Assembly (NCBI GenBank): GCA_019055375.1
Contig: JAHQIW010007287.1
Span: forward strand, 62,001-126,000
Reading direction: 5' to 3'
DNA length: 64,000 nt
Source: Parelaphostrongylus tenuis
Lineage: Eukaryota > Nematoda > Chromadorea > Rhabditida > Metastrongylidae
Shown here: one piece after another, positions 10,333-22,260 of the stretch
Layout: each line of letters starts with the position of its first letter
Numbering within the stretch: the first letter of the stretch is position 1
The notes under the pieces: generated by a model
Told to the model about the DNA's origin: nothing
Databases searched by the model: none
The model's input: only the letters and a program-made list of their open reading frames with translations
Made by a program: the position numbers and the translations under genes

Positions 10333-12045
10333 AGAGCTCTTCTCTCTTTAAGAGAAAAAAGCAGCAGTTATGGCAGAAGCTGCAGAAGCTGGGAAGAGCA
10401 TTCGCAAAGCCCAGCGAGGCTTCGCCAACTATAAGACCAAAATGATTGCACTCCGATACCCTGACGGGACACTTACAGCTTCCAGAAGGGCTATGGAGAA
10501 AATCATCCACCAATACTACTCGGATCTCTTCGCTAGCCATGTTCTCTTACCGTCATATAAATTGAAAGAGGACGAATATGTCGTTCCACCGGTCCTTCCT
10601 TCTGAAATCCGACATGCTACATCGTCGGTGAAAAACAGAACAACACCCGGTCCAGACAGGATTAGACTAGAACACCTGAAGAACCTGCCGCCAGTTCTCA
10701 TCAACACCCTGGCTCGGCTATTCACTTGCTACCTGCCAGAATGCAAGGTCCCTATTCAATGGAAAACCAGCAAGACCGTATTGTTGTTCAAAAAGGGAGA
10801 CCTTCACGACATAGGCAATTATCGCCCAATCTGCTTGCTGTCCGTTGTCTATAAACTCTTTACTCGAGTCATCCTGAACAGGATTGACAGAACACTGGAC
10901 GAAGGACAGCTATGCGAGCAAGCAGGGTTCCGAAAAGGATTTAGTACCATAGACCACATCCACACGATCACAAGATTCATTGAAGTTTCGCGAGAGTACA
11001 AACAACCACTCTGTCTCACTTTTATCGATCTGAAGAAAGCCTTTGATTCAGTGGAAACAGAAGCGGTTATAGAGGCTCTGAATAACCACGGCATCCCTTC
11101 TCGGTACATAATGATCCTACGTGAGCTTTATAAAGATTTCACGAACAAAATATCTCCATTCTACAACAATATCACCATTGACGTTAGAAGAGGGGTTCGA
11201 CAGGGCGATACAATATCGCCAAAACTATTCACTGCCACCCTACAAAACATCATGTGACATTAGAATGGGACGAAATGGGAGTGAAAATTGACGGTCTACA
11301 GTTAAACCATCTACGCTTTGCTGACGATATCGTTCTCATAACACCAAACATCAGTCAACATCAGTCACGCTCAACGGAACGACAATTTCCAAATGCTGCA
11401 GTTACATCTATCTAGGTCGTGAAATCAACATGATGAACGACCTAGCCCCAGAGTTGAGCAGGAGGCAAGGAGCGGCTTGGGGAACGTTTAAGAGCATCGA
11501 AGATGTAGTGAAGAGGACAAAGAACATCCGACTCCGTGCCCACCTTTTCGACTCGACAGTTATCCCTGCCCTGACGTATGCAGCAGAAACCTGGTCGCTA
11601 CGTAAACAGGATGAAAGATCACTTGGAGTTATCGAACGCGCAGTCGAAAGGTCGATGCTAGGAGTATCCCGTATTTCGCAAATGAGACAAAAGATCCGAA
11701 GTTCCGACCTACGTCAACGATCGAAAATCAGAGACGCTGTTCTACACGCCAGGATATCGAAAATAAGGTGGGCCGGACACGTGATGCGCTTCAACGACAA
11801 CCGATGGACGAGAGCCGTTACCGACTGGATTCCATGGGACGTCAAGCGCTCCAAAGGAAGACCACTGACCCGTTGGTCCGATTTCTTCACGAAAGCGATG
11901 GAAGCAAGATATGATGCTCAGCGAATCCCTAGAGCGAGGAGGACCCACTGGGCTACTCTTGCACGAGATAGGAAAAAATGGAAGAGTTGCTGGTACCCGC
12001 TCGAGTCACTCGACGATCAACGGGACGACAGGTGATACAGGTGAT
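10333..12045 (+). mobile_element. RTE-clade non-LTR retrotransposon, 5' truncated, reverse transcriptase region
   Basis: The main open frame (10370-11257) begins MAEAAEAGKSIRKAQRGF and carries reverse transcriptase motifs in order: NYRPICLLSVVYKLFTRVI, EQAGFRKGFSTIDHI, FIDLKKAFDSVE (catalytic Asp), RRGVRQGDTISPKLF. A one-base frameshift after 11257 leads to HLRFADDIVLITPN (FADD at 11317-11328). About 40 codons are then missing, and a second open frame (11430-12035) runs from NMMNDLAPELSRR through KIRWAGHVMRFNDNRW to the end. The N-terminal endonuclease is absent, as in typical 5'-truncated insertions. The organisation and sequence are the RTE type common in hookworms. It is the best-preserved element here but not autonomous. 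Confidence 0.93.
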
Positions 12046-12149
12046 CCCAGAGTTTTCTTTTCAACCTAGTAATTCATTTATACAATGCGATCTACTAATG
12101 CGAACTGACCAATATGACACATTATTTTCACATAAAACGAAGCAAAAAT

Positions 12150-12330
12150 TCCGTCGAATACATATTCATAAATTTATCTTGGAAGACAGAATTCTTCCCT
12201 GGCACCATATAGTGTTCAAGAGCTAATAAGGCAACCATCACTAAATCTACGAATCCAGAGGTAAGGGCTTATTCTTCGACGGCCAGCTCGGCCGCAGCTG
12301 CTCGACGTACTGTGATAAGATGATGACGAT
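12150..12330 (-). pseudogene. Block epsilon copy 2, disrupted last exon
   Basis: Directly after the RTE 3' end the sequence aligns with 9000-9160 and 45230-45440. The minus strand has YVEQLR and then frameshifts, so the Ser-rich tail is lost. It shows that the RTE/mariner cluster now sits between two epsilon pieces. Confidence 0.5.
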
Positions 12331-12589
12331 TGCTATATGTGTTTTTCACACTGATTTGTCGTAGAGCTTTGGATGAAAAAATGACCCGCTATCTGAAGGT
12401 GCATAAAAGAAAAATTTCTGTCCTAATGTGAATCAATATTGTGATGCATTCACTTTGGTTTCTTCTTCATCTTAGCGGAGGTCAATCAGTAGTCATGTTT
12501 TTTAGTGATCACATATGTAAAAATACGACTATTTTGTGAATCTGCATTTTAGTGAAATTTGGACCTGAACTGTATGAGTGAATGAATCG

Positions 12590-13600
12590 TATGCCTCTAA
12601 AATTTGGATGTTCTCTCACAACAAATGGCTGCATATCATTGATCTCGATATTTATATTGCTGAATAATTGGTTTCTTTGAATAACTAAAAGCTGATCAAC
12701 TAATATGTCGAAATGCGAAAGAAATTATGGGATAGATCAATATGTTTGAGAAAACCTGCTTTCAGTTGACTTTGGCACGGATTAATAATTGACTCTTTGC
12801 ATCATTAGGCTTACACGAAGCTAATACCAAGTCTAATTTGGCTAACAGTCGGCATTTGTCTTCTTCAGGGGTTCATGATTAGACCCGATGTTCCGCAGGT
12901 GGTTGCTTTTCGTCGTATGGGTGTTTGTCAACGTATCTCGTCAAAATCGGTGAAGCCGTAAGGATCTATTACATTAATTTTATCGTATTTAGTCGGAAAA
13001 GCCGAAGAAAAACTGATTACTAAGAAATGTATAAGTCATTCCATCAAATTTACTGCGGAGGAGCACGTGAACGACTGGCTGCTGTTTTTTAACGGATATA
13101 ATAATCTGTTCCTGCAAAATGAACTCATCCAACACAGGCTTTTCTGCCATTCAAGTGGGAAGATTTTGTAAAGCGACACCCTCCTTCTAGTCGACGTCCA
13201 TCTCAGAATATGCGTTCAAGATATTGAACACACATATAAACTATAATAAAACAAAATCGTGCGTCAAAATGAGCCAGCGCAAAAAAAATGACGCATATTG
13301 AGTTCTCACAGACGTCTCGAGCAACTCCGAATTTGATTCATAGAGCTCACTTGTAGCAAGAGTGCTACGATAACTCAAACTCGTCAATTGCCTTTTTTTA
13401 GAAAATGGTTACTTTCATTGGAACGAATATCTTGTTTTTATCAGTGGTTTTTGTTCTGACAGTTTTTCATTACTTTATCGAAATAGAAGTGATGAAACCT
13501 AATAAATCTTTTACAATAATTTTGAGATACTGTTATATGCAATATGTGCGTAAATCGGAGCGTCCCATAAACTTCGAGAGCCTAAGGCGAAAACCTTTGT
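12590..13600 (+). repeat. Block beta, copy 2
   Basis: Aligns with 45990-47050, for example TAAAATTTGGATGTTCTCTC at about 12598 and 46025. It includes the DWLLFFNGYNNLFL stretch near 13070 in frame with QHRLFC. The coding-looking stretch is broken by stops. Parent gene not recognised. Confidence 0.55.
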
Positions 13601-14293
13601 AAAATTGCTGTTATAAACTTTTCAATCGACTGTCAATCCCTGCGGAGTTTATGTATGTCAGCGACTTATGTAGGCTCTGGCAATCTCTCAGAATTTATCA
13701 ATGTTCTGAAGCGAGGTTTTTTAACAGTCGATTGAACAGCAATATCTACATGATCAATGACGGCCGCATGCCATCGGCTGTTGAAAGATCCAAGCAACAT
13801 TTTATGTATTCGGGCTTAGGATGTCGTCATAGGGATCACTATCAACGGGTTACTTTCGTGCAGCTATCCAAGAACATCGCTGAGTGGAATTCTTCATTCG
13901 AGCGATTCCTCAGCAAAGAAAATTCGACTCAAATGACAAGGAAGACGAAGAACACAACAAGGGCGAGCGACTGTGGTCAATGAACTTGAATCATGGGCTG
14001 AAAGACGAAATCGTCTGAACGTTAGTGTGATAAAGTTCATTTATCAGTCTCATGGTGATAGTTAGATCTTGAAACACTTCTTTGAAAACATTCAGAGGTT
14101 TTCTTTCTCTATATATAAGATGAGAACGCTGTGTCCAGGAAGCGCGGACGAACAACTATTGAGCAATGATGAAATGCTATACATGCTCCTTGTTATTGGA
14201 TTTCATAATCATCTAGGAATAGGAGTAGGAACATTTGTAGTTCCTATTCATTTTTTCTATTTTTTTCTGCAATTTTCTATGCATTACTTTGAC

Positions 14294-14396
14294 CTGTAGG
14301 CATCACTCCACATCCATATACAGTTGAGATGAAGACTATCATCAAAATCATGAATGGACGGCTCGGATGTCTCCCATTGCTTGTGCGAATATTCAT
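14294..14396 (-). pseudogene. Gamma copy 6: isolated intact first exon (signal peptide)
   Basis: The minus-strand exon is exactly 103 nt, the same length as exon 1 of gamma copies 1 and 2. It begins MNIRTSNGRHPSRPF and includes ILMIVFISTVYGCGVM. The GT donor (14293-14292) is intact, and an acceptor-like TTTCAG lies nine bases before the ATG. Exons 2-5 are absent. In principle it could still splice to a downstream minus-strand acceptor, but none belonging to this family lies nearby. Confidence 0.65.
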
Positions 14397-14415
14397 TTTT
14401 GTCTCCTGAAATCTA
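14397..14415 (-). promoter_or_regulatory. Candidate spliced-leader acceptor before isolated gamma exon
   Basis: Minus-strand GATTTCAG (AG at 14407-14406) precedes GAGACAAAA and the ATG. It is the strongest pyrimidine-AG of the three gamma start sites. Confidence 0.45.
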
Positions 14416-14699
14416 ACATATCGTAGATACGGTCGCGAACAGTTTCTACATGTTTGTGTCAGGACAAATCTGAGACTCAGCGCTCATTCGCGGGTGACGT
14501 CGCCTTGGTTGCTTTTCAATTTATACAAATGTTTCATAGACTCTCATCTTGTCAGTTTGAAACAAAATCTTTCACAGCATCTTGCGGCTTTTTTACGTCA
14601 GAAGACACGGAGTTGCGAAGAAGAATTTTTCGTTGGACAATAGCTTCCCATAGCACCAACAACAGTGATTTAGAAGCTCAAATCTTGAGGTACTGACTA

Positions 14700-15300
14700 T
14701 ACGTGTTTGTTTTTTGGGAAGGCCTTTTCACAGCGTTGCAACGTTGGAAAATAAATTTTGTTTCACACGCCCCTCTTGCTTTTATTGCTGCTCTGTTTGT
14801 ATCTCGCTAAACAAAGCTCTTCCCGTAGACTTTCAAAAGTCTTTAGATAGCTTCTTGAAAGATTAAAAAATTTTTTAGCCTTGCAAAAAGGCTCATGCAA
14901 GACGGTTGTAGTAAAAAAAACTTTTGTGTTCCATACACACGTATCTCTTGCAGGACGAAACTCTTTCATCCTATTGCAACTAATCATTCGATAGTGTACG
15001 TTTCGACCAATCCAAAGCTGTGTTAATTTTCTTGAAAGGTCATTCGATTTTAGTCTAGCAAGAAAAGTAGGATTGAGCTTCAACACACTGTGCACTTCTT
15101 GTGGTATAGGGCCGTGAGTAGATGCTAGATATACATGTGTAGGGCGATTTTTTGTTATTGAACTTGAATTTTCTATCCTTCTTGACAGAAAATCTTGGTC
15201 AAACATATGACGCTCATAATTGTACATTTCCTCTACACGTTCACATGCTTTTCGTTCTTAGGTTTAGCCTTAGTAGAGGGTCTATTTCGCACTATTTAAT
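14700..15300. repeat. Block zeta, copy 1
   Basis: Matches 50690-51285 and, in part, 59840-60150 and the inverted 55130-55500. Shared pieces include TCTCGCTAAACAAAG near 14800 and the stretch around GACAGAAAATC near 15185. A 154-codon minus-strand open frame (14763-15227) resembles no family I know and is interrupted in the other copies, so I do not call it a gene. Confidence 0.55.
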
Positions 15301-15399
15301 GAAAATGAAAATGGTAAGTCCTTGAAATTTGGAACAAAGTTCCTCCAGCAATTTCAGTATATAAAGCTTAGAAATCTCTGCGAAGATGGGAACATTCTA

Positions 15400-16110
15400 C
15401 AAAAAAGATTCTTGAAACTGTAAGAAAACGGACTATGTGATGAAATTTGGGATAGTGAAATTGATCATAAAGTTATTACCGTCCCGTCTGGCAAATGCAG
15501 AGTTAATCTTTTGAAGGTCACTTGTCCCGAGAGTGTTAGAATAGCCTACGTATGTACCCCTTAAATTCACTAGAAGGAGCACTCAGATTTTATCAGTGGT
15601 TTCTGCTTTTACAGCTTTTTAACTATCAAAATAAATGTAATAAATACTAATGAATCTCTCGCAAGAGGGACTTCAGAGTCTCTTGAACGGCTACATTCTT
15701 ATCAATCACTTCAAAAAATTTTTCATGTGACAAGAGGCAGCTGTTCATGTGAATAGCCAATTTACAAGGTTAAATGATTTCATCTTTGTTTCTGTTCACC
15801 AACTTCCATTGTGGGTATGAGTAGCATCCATAAAAGTTTTCATCCATAAACGAGTGGCATTCATAAGGACCCATTCGTTGGCATCAATTTTAGAGCACTC
15901 AAAATTTGAACGCCTGAACATGGGATTTGATCACTTTTCGAAAGGCGAATAAGTGAATTTTTAGGTGATAGATCAGAGCGACGCTGCTGTAAAATTAAAT
16001 CCATCCACTATTCCGAACTTTATAATATTATTTATTTCGCAGTAGACATTCAGTTTGTAAAAAATGTAGGTGGGATCTTCTCAGTAATTTTTCAAATAAA
16101 ATAGTAAGCA
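15400..16110 (+). repeat. Block beta, copy 3 (3' part)
   Basis: Aligns with 3560-4200. The 20 bases CTTGTCCCGAGAGTGTTAGA recur near 15521. The reading frame that is open at 3487-3774 is broken here by several stops. It lies immediately downstream of gamma copy 2 on the minus strand, as beta copy 1 does relative to gamma copy 1. Confidence 0.55.
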
Positions 16111-16266
16111 CAATTTCATCACATCGTGCATTTCAATATAATTTACTGCACCACTCTGATTGTTCAACACCCAGATGGTTGCTAGTTTATTGACAGTGTA
16201 CTGCCACAATGAACATCGATTAGATAAAAATGTTTGCCTCAATAATATCACAGTTCACTTTCAATT

Positions 16267-18570
16267 TCAGCTGACAGTGACCGTTACCGTGTACAAATGC
16301 GAACCAAACGGACCCGATTTTAATATTCGAAGCGCTCTGTCCACAACATTTTGCCACATCGACCTCGACCAATTAGCCATGATGATGTTCGTAGTCTACA
16401 TATAATTTTTTCTCTATAAAACGAGGATGTACACATAAGATAGCCGTCCAAACCGTGAGAGTTCCTGAGAGGGACAAGTGTTTGTCGTCGATAGCCTTTG
16501 CAACCTTATCACAGGTCATCGGTTTCAAACTCCCATCCTTTGGGCAAATTCCCGTCACCGTGCTACCGGCGATAATACAGCCATCGACAATAGCCGGTGC
16601 TAGAAACTATAAGTCTTAAAAACACTTCTTTTTTGTGCAACAGACAACCAAAAAATCAGAACATGTCCGACACTAATTTTCTTTTACTCTTCACTGCCTG
16701 CAAACCTTCGCCTATTAACACATCTAATACTATATCATCCTCAAAAAAATATGTGTAGCATTAGAGAAGATATTCTCGGTTTGAGAGATTTTGACGTTAT
16801 GGCTCTATGATAGTTTTCCTCAAGCTCTGAGATACGACAAGTTTATAGAAAATGTCCTTGTCTGCAAAAAAAAAATACAGCTTTGCTTTTGAATGCCCTT
16901 ACATTTTGGATTGGAATCTGCTAAATGGATCCCCATTACTAATGATCTACGGTTACCTCTTGGTTGGAGTAAGTTCGGACAAAACAATGGTTCGTAAGTG
17001 GTATTAACTTGAAGTTGACCCAGAATGTTGGAGATCACAAAATCAGGCAAGAGTGCACTCCGACCTTCAATTTCGAGAACATCGGTGACCTAAAAAGTAA
17101 ATCTTCCTCAATATTTTGAAGAGTGGATCGGAAGTGCTTTTATTTGGCATAAATGAAGCCTTGCAAGTAAAGTGTGCTGCAGGAGGCTGAAAGTTTGTGA
17201 AAAAATGTGGCTCATCTCTTACGTCTTTTCAGAATTCACGAAAAAGAATGAAGTCCTAAGTTATAAACTCACTGTTTGCATCACAAAACGCTGCACAAAC
17301 GCCTGAACAGCACCCTTGCTAGTTGCAATACCAGGGATTTGGACAGAGATTATCTTGTTATTTGTGTAAACCGCAATAACAGGTAAGTTGCTGGGCCCGC
17401 TGGCAGTGAAGGTCCTAGTGCTCGCTGCAATGAAATTTCATACTTTTTGTAGTGAATGGTTGTGAATAAAACTATTAAGCACTTCAAAACCGGCTCTCCT
17501 CGTCATTACCACTCAATAACACTTTCTTTTACAATTCGGCTAATACCACGTAGTTAAAAATAAACTTTATTCAGCCAATAATTCGACGTCTTCGCTTCTT
17601 CAGAGCCAATAATTAAAGTCGATCGTCCACAGTTATTTGTTTTCCTTGCCGATCAAGTCCACTCTTTTTCGGTGGAACACCACCCAATAGGAAAACTTCA
17701 CTCAACAATGTTCAGTGGTATAGAATTCTTCTTATAAATAATGTTTCTCAATCTACTGATATAGAAATCTCGTTTAAGAACATTGATTTGTTCTGAGAAC
17801 TGTTTAAGGCCTTTTCAAGGTTTAACGTATCACGGGCTTATGTACATTTTGGTAATCCTTCAGAATATATTGATGCTTTAAGTGACATTTTCAAACAGCA
17901 GATTGAAGACGAATATCTATATAACCGCATGTCATCGACTTCGAAAAGGCTTAAGCAACATTTCACGTTGTCAAGTCCTGGCATGTTGTCATTTAAACCA
18001 CTATCAACCTATAACTAACGCTGTAACTTGTATAATAGTCATCTTGTAAACGATAACATTTCTAAGCGGACTTCATTCGAGCGATGTTCCATTGAAGAAA
18101 ACTGGACGCACAACAACGAAGACGAAGACCACAACGAGGGCGAACGACAGTGAACAATCGAATCCAATCATGGGCTCCGAGAAAACGAAGACTCCAAAAC
18201 GTTAGCCCATAAAGTTCACTTATGAACTCGTGATGTTAGTTAAATCATAAAAGTTACTACATCGAAAAATTTTTTTAGTTTTATCTTTCTTCTTATCTAG
18301 AACTTCTCGTATAGAATGAAAAACACTGCCTACAGGCAGCGCAGACTACGACAACAATTAAGCAATTAAGATGAAGTTTTAGACATGCTCATTCTCATCA
18401 GAGTTCTCAACTATCTAAGAATGGAAATATCTGTAGCTCTATAACATTTCATATACATTACTTTGACCTCCAGGAATCACTCCACATCCAAACACGGTTG
18501 AGCCTGAGACTAGCAACAAAATCATAAATGGACCACTCAAAAGTCCTGCCTTGTTTGTAAGAATAATCAT
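16267..18570 (-). CDS. Gamma copy 2: intact five-exon secreted protein, 220 aa
   Basis: Minus-strand exons 18570-18468, 17424-17273, 17089-16957, 16599-16454 and 16395-16267 total 663 nt: 220 codons plus TGA. Every intron has GT and AG, and all phases agree (1, 0, 1, 0). Exon 1 encodes a signal peptide (FMILLLVSGSTVFGCG). Exon 2: STRTFTASGPSNLPVIAVYT and GAVQAFVQRFVMQT. Exon 3: VTDVLEIEGRSALLPDFVIS and ILGQLQVNTTYEP. Exon 4: CIIAGSTVTGICPK, a short linker, LSLSGTL. Exon 5: NIIMANWSRSMWQNVVDRAL then SGPFGSHLY. A secreted or extracellular location is inferred. It resembles a nematode-restricted family of unknown function that I recall without a name. Exon 4 uses a TTTCTAG slightly upstream of the position used in copy 1, and the frame is kept. 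I regard this as the only complete functional gene in the window. Confidence 0.8.
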
Positions 18571-18590
18571 TTTCCTAAAATAAAATAATT
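18571..18590 (-). promoter_or_regulatory. Candidate spliced-leader acceptor before gamma copy 2
   Basis: Minus-strand TTATTTTATTTTAG (AG at 18576-18575) lies four bases before the ATG at 18570-18568, identical in layout to gamma copy 1. It fixes the start codon choice, because an mRNA trimmed here would begin GAAAATG. Confidence 0.55.
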
Positions 18591-18619
18591 TTTATAGACT
18601 CAACTAAGACAAATGTCTA

Positions 18620-20560
18620 CGTCTTTTGTGTCAGATCGTCCACGAGATAGCGACAGATTCGGTATTTGGCATTTATACGAGGTTGACGTCGCCTTCTTGG
18701 GTGTCTTTGGCTTTTTCTGGTTTTCTCAAGTGCTTCGAGGGATCTTCGATTCTCTTAATTCAGAACAAAATCTTCAAAAGCGCATTTCATGAGACATTTG
18801 CTGATTCGATGCTCAAAAAACCAATTATCGAGGTGAGAAAATCTCTGTGAAATTTTGAATGGAAACGGACTGCGCGGGAGCGACAAGATAAAGAAAAATT
18901 CCAGTGAATGCGCCAATTCCTCAAGTTGCACGTCTTATATTCGGCTCCCGCCTTCCTATTTCTGATGCTGGGACAATCGACAAAGCGCCTGAATCACAAG
19001 TGCAATTCTAAGAAAAAAGTCTTCCGAAGAAGATATTGATTGATAATAACGAAGCACAATTCTCATTGCAAAACATCTTCGGTGACAAATTTCTAAGCAA
19101 TAACTGCGCTTGGTAAAATCTGATGTTCTCATTGGCTCTCACATTCAGCACTTTATAAATTATGCTTAACGGAGTTGTAAACTGATAGCCAGTCTGACCA
19201 CATCCATAGCATGTAAGCTACATGGTTGAGAGACAGGTGTGTAATAAAATATTGCCAATAATCCGCCAATATGAGGAAGCTAACGGAAGACCGTGTCGGG
19301 ATTGGGTACCAGAATAAACAGATGCATGATGACATCAAATCATGCCATGAGATAGGAAAAGTATTCATTTCGTGTAATCTGCAACGTAGTGAAATGGGAA
19401 AGCACAGTGGACGATGTTTGAGACTGCAGGTTATGAAGGCCAAGCATATGTTACCCTGTTCATCTTTTTAAACGTCTCAAATATCTCATCAAGGTAGATC
19501 TTCACCAAACGCCGTTAATTTCACGCAATCTCCGCACGATGTGCAGACATACAAAATATATCATTGTTTATTTCGTATAAAAAAATCTCACTCCATTTGG
19601 GTGGCGGTAACAAACTCTTTGGTAGTCTATTCATTTTGTTCCGTTTTTCAGAGATTGGTTGAAAAGTTTGATTTCTTTTCACTATACTAAGTGATCAATA
19701 CGACTCAATAAGTAGCCGAGATTGCGAAGACTTGAAAATGTCTACCCACAACAACGCTTCAAAGCAGAATTGCTGCGTCACATGAAAAAAAAGCAACAAA
19801 TTCAGCAATTCCCATATTTTCGACATTGGATGATAGTATTGCTTGTCCTCTTGCCTACTGTATTACAGCGGGCATCTGGTGGCTCAGATTTCAAATTTGA
19901 AGAGTTGTTCTCTACTAACCGCTGCATCTCCAACAAATCCGAAAATGTTTTGACAAATATGCCTTGCGGTCATTATTTGAGCCAATAATGACGCTTTCCC
20001 CAATAATGGCGCTATAAAGCACGAACTGTGTCGTTAGACAGGGCGGAGGCTTGTAACAGAGTGAATATAAAAACGAATAATATTTAGACCCATAGCGGGA
20101 AAATCCCACATGAGAAAGTGTAGTAGTGCCTCAGAATATCTCCGGCCGTAGTCGGAAATATTTTGAGGGATTTCCTTTTGCTGTGGAAGTTTCATCCCAG
20201 TAGTAAACGAAATAGTGTTGGAAGCAGAAAGTTTTACTCATTTCCAAAGAATTTCGAAATGTCTCCAACTTCAAATGTAATTGATTTTGTTGCAACTATT
20301 TCGCGAATGACAAATCGAAAGCACCATCAGCGCTGTTTTATCATAGACGCTGTTTATGAGTTTTACAAGCCGTGTTTGAAGTTGAATAAGCTATTATGTT
20401 TACAGGTGTTTTGTGTCTTGAGACTTCCGTGTCGTTTTGGTTGAATTGCTGAACAACGAACTATTCTCTACAGTATTTGCCTTGTATTTTCAAAATGATT
20501 TTGTCATAAATCCACTAATTTCAAGACGTTTTTTGTGTGGTATTCCATCATGTGTACAAT
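18620..20560. repeat. Block delta, copy 2
   Basis: Aligns with 6800-8490 and 28240-30235. The mariner relic present in the other copies is reduced here to sequence around 19990-20110. An open frame at 20163-20444 (93 codons) is disrupted in the other delta copies and is not supported as a gene. Confidence 0.6.
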
Positions 20561-21310
20561 CTGTTGTCTCGTTGATTGCCGAATGACTAGAGCGAAGCTT
20601 TCCAAATTCTTTTAATACGTCAAACAGCCTCAGTAAGTCATCCTCATTGAAGGGATTCCTTGTGCATAACGTCATCCTTATAGGTTTTTTGTGAAGAAGT
20701 TAGACCATATCAGGTGGCCTTCGTTCTGTGTGTTAGACATTTTAAGGGATTCTCCCGACCTACGTCTATCGTTTGTCGGCTGTCATCAGAGCGCATTACG
20801 TGTCCAGTCTAAGGATCAGTGATATCCTGAGGTGCAGAGCGGTGCGCTGAATTTCCGATCGTCGCCACAGGTCAGATTTTCGTATCCCTTCTTCCATTTG
20901 AGAGGAATGGAACACTCTTTGCATCGACCTTTCGTTTCCGCGTTTCATAACTCCAAATGATTATTTACATCCTGCGTATGTGGCAACTAGTTTTTCAAAA
21001 CGTTTGTAGAGGCAACGGCAATCGCTGATCGAAAGTTGGGTATAGAGTTGGGTGCTCTTTGTATTTTTTCAACATCGTCAATGTTCTCAAACGCTGCCTA
21101 AGTGGTTTGTTTACTATTGCTCAGCTCTGAGTCCTAGTTGTTCATCAAATTGACTTTGCGAACTGAACACTCGTATTAAACCTTACGGCGATATTGATTT
21201 TGTTTAATTTGATTAGGCTTCAAGAACCAATCAGTTCTTTATAAACGTCGTTCTTGTGAAACTTGATCGGAAACCTATCCTTCTAGGAACGTTGCCGATA
21301 GGTCAACATT
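20560..21310 (-). mobile_element. RTE-type reverse transcriptase fragment, C-terminal region, degenerate
   Basis: The minus strand of this stretch is a decayed version of the region after the FADD motif. It is easier to read in the paralogous copy at 30240-30960, which shows TMFMKN, LSKSKRA, NTRNIHLHTQ and IGWTHNM, corresponding to intact-element blocks TMFMRN, LSRRKRA, NIRLRAHLF and IRWAGHVM. Many stops. Part of block eta. Confidence 0.6.
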
Positions 21311-22260
21311 GGTTCGGCCTGACTGGCATGAGGTCACTGGAAAAGTAACTGTATTTCTAGACCGCAAATTTCACATTATTAAAAGTAGGCCTAGACACAT
21401 CTTTATCAATGAAAGTAGGAGCCATTACAATCAACACATGTTAGCCACTGAGAAGTAAGTTTGTTGATTCTGTTGCATTTGAATTGATGCTTCGGCAAGC
21501 GACGGACTTTTGGAAAGGGCTTTCTGTGCGTTGATGGTTGGGTGAGCGTTTTCTCTGCAATAAGATGTCGAGGCGCTCAATGAAATGGCAGTTGAGGGCC
21601 TACGAAGTTGCTTCATCCTTTATAGTCGCCGTATTCGCGTCTACTAATACCACTTCTTCAAGACTTTTACAACATGTTGCTTGCAAATGCATGCAACATG
21701 CAAAAGATAATTCTGAAAATTAATCAAATGCCAGGGCATCGATTTTGATTCTACGAATGTACGAACTTATTTCTTGTTAGTGGCTATGTTGAATGTAGTG
21801 GTCTTTATTCTGTTCAACCCATTCGAGATGGTGTGTATCCCTATTGATCTCTGTTGTTTGAAAGCCTCTCTTAATGGACAGAAACTTTTCCATAATATAT
21901 TACTGACTAATCGGAAGCTCCAATCCTGGCAGCTTAAATAATGTGCCACGTTTTTGAAAAAGACACTCCTTAATGTTTTGTAACATCAAAAGTGAAATTA
22001 TGTTTCGCACTCGATTTGATTTGTTTGTTCAGCTTGGGTCTGCAGACTGCTTTTTGCTGTATTTTTTGCCAATTTCACAACGATATAAGAGCCAGAAGAT
22101 GATTATTCTTTGAATGGAAAGTAGTTTCTCAGTCTTTCGAGCGTCTCATAAGGAATATCGGTCCTTATAAGTAAAGTTTGCAAGTTAGAGGCACATAATA
22201 ACTACAAAGAGATAAAATATCACCTAGCGACTTTCAGTAAAAGGGTACTTTCAGTAAATA
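21310..22260. repeat. Block eta, copy 1
   Basis: Aligns with 30960-31920. It contains a perfect-looking ATGCATGCAACATGCAA stretch near 21687, also seen near 31348. No gene recognised. Confidence 0.5.

Larger units (their letters stand above)
13620..14700. repeat. Gamma flanking block joined to beta by a deletion
   Basis: Aligns with 49570-50700, for example GTCAGCGACTTAT near 13658 and 49619. In the 46-51 kb copy about 2.5 kb lies between beta and this segment, holding gamma exons 2-5 and a mariner relic. Here that stretch is missing, so only gamma exon 1 (14294-14396) survives. Confidence 0.6.

Noticed and set aside
10331..11109. Minus-strand open frames opposite the RTE reverse transcriptase
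   Set aside because: Shadows of the plus-strand coding frame, with no independent similarity.
14763..15227. 154-codon minus-strand open frame in block zeta
   Set aside because: No recognisable family, and the frame is interrupted in the other zeta copies.
20163..20444. 93-codon plus-strand open frame in block delta
   Set aside because: Frames differ between delta copies, with stops in copies 1 and 3.
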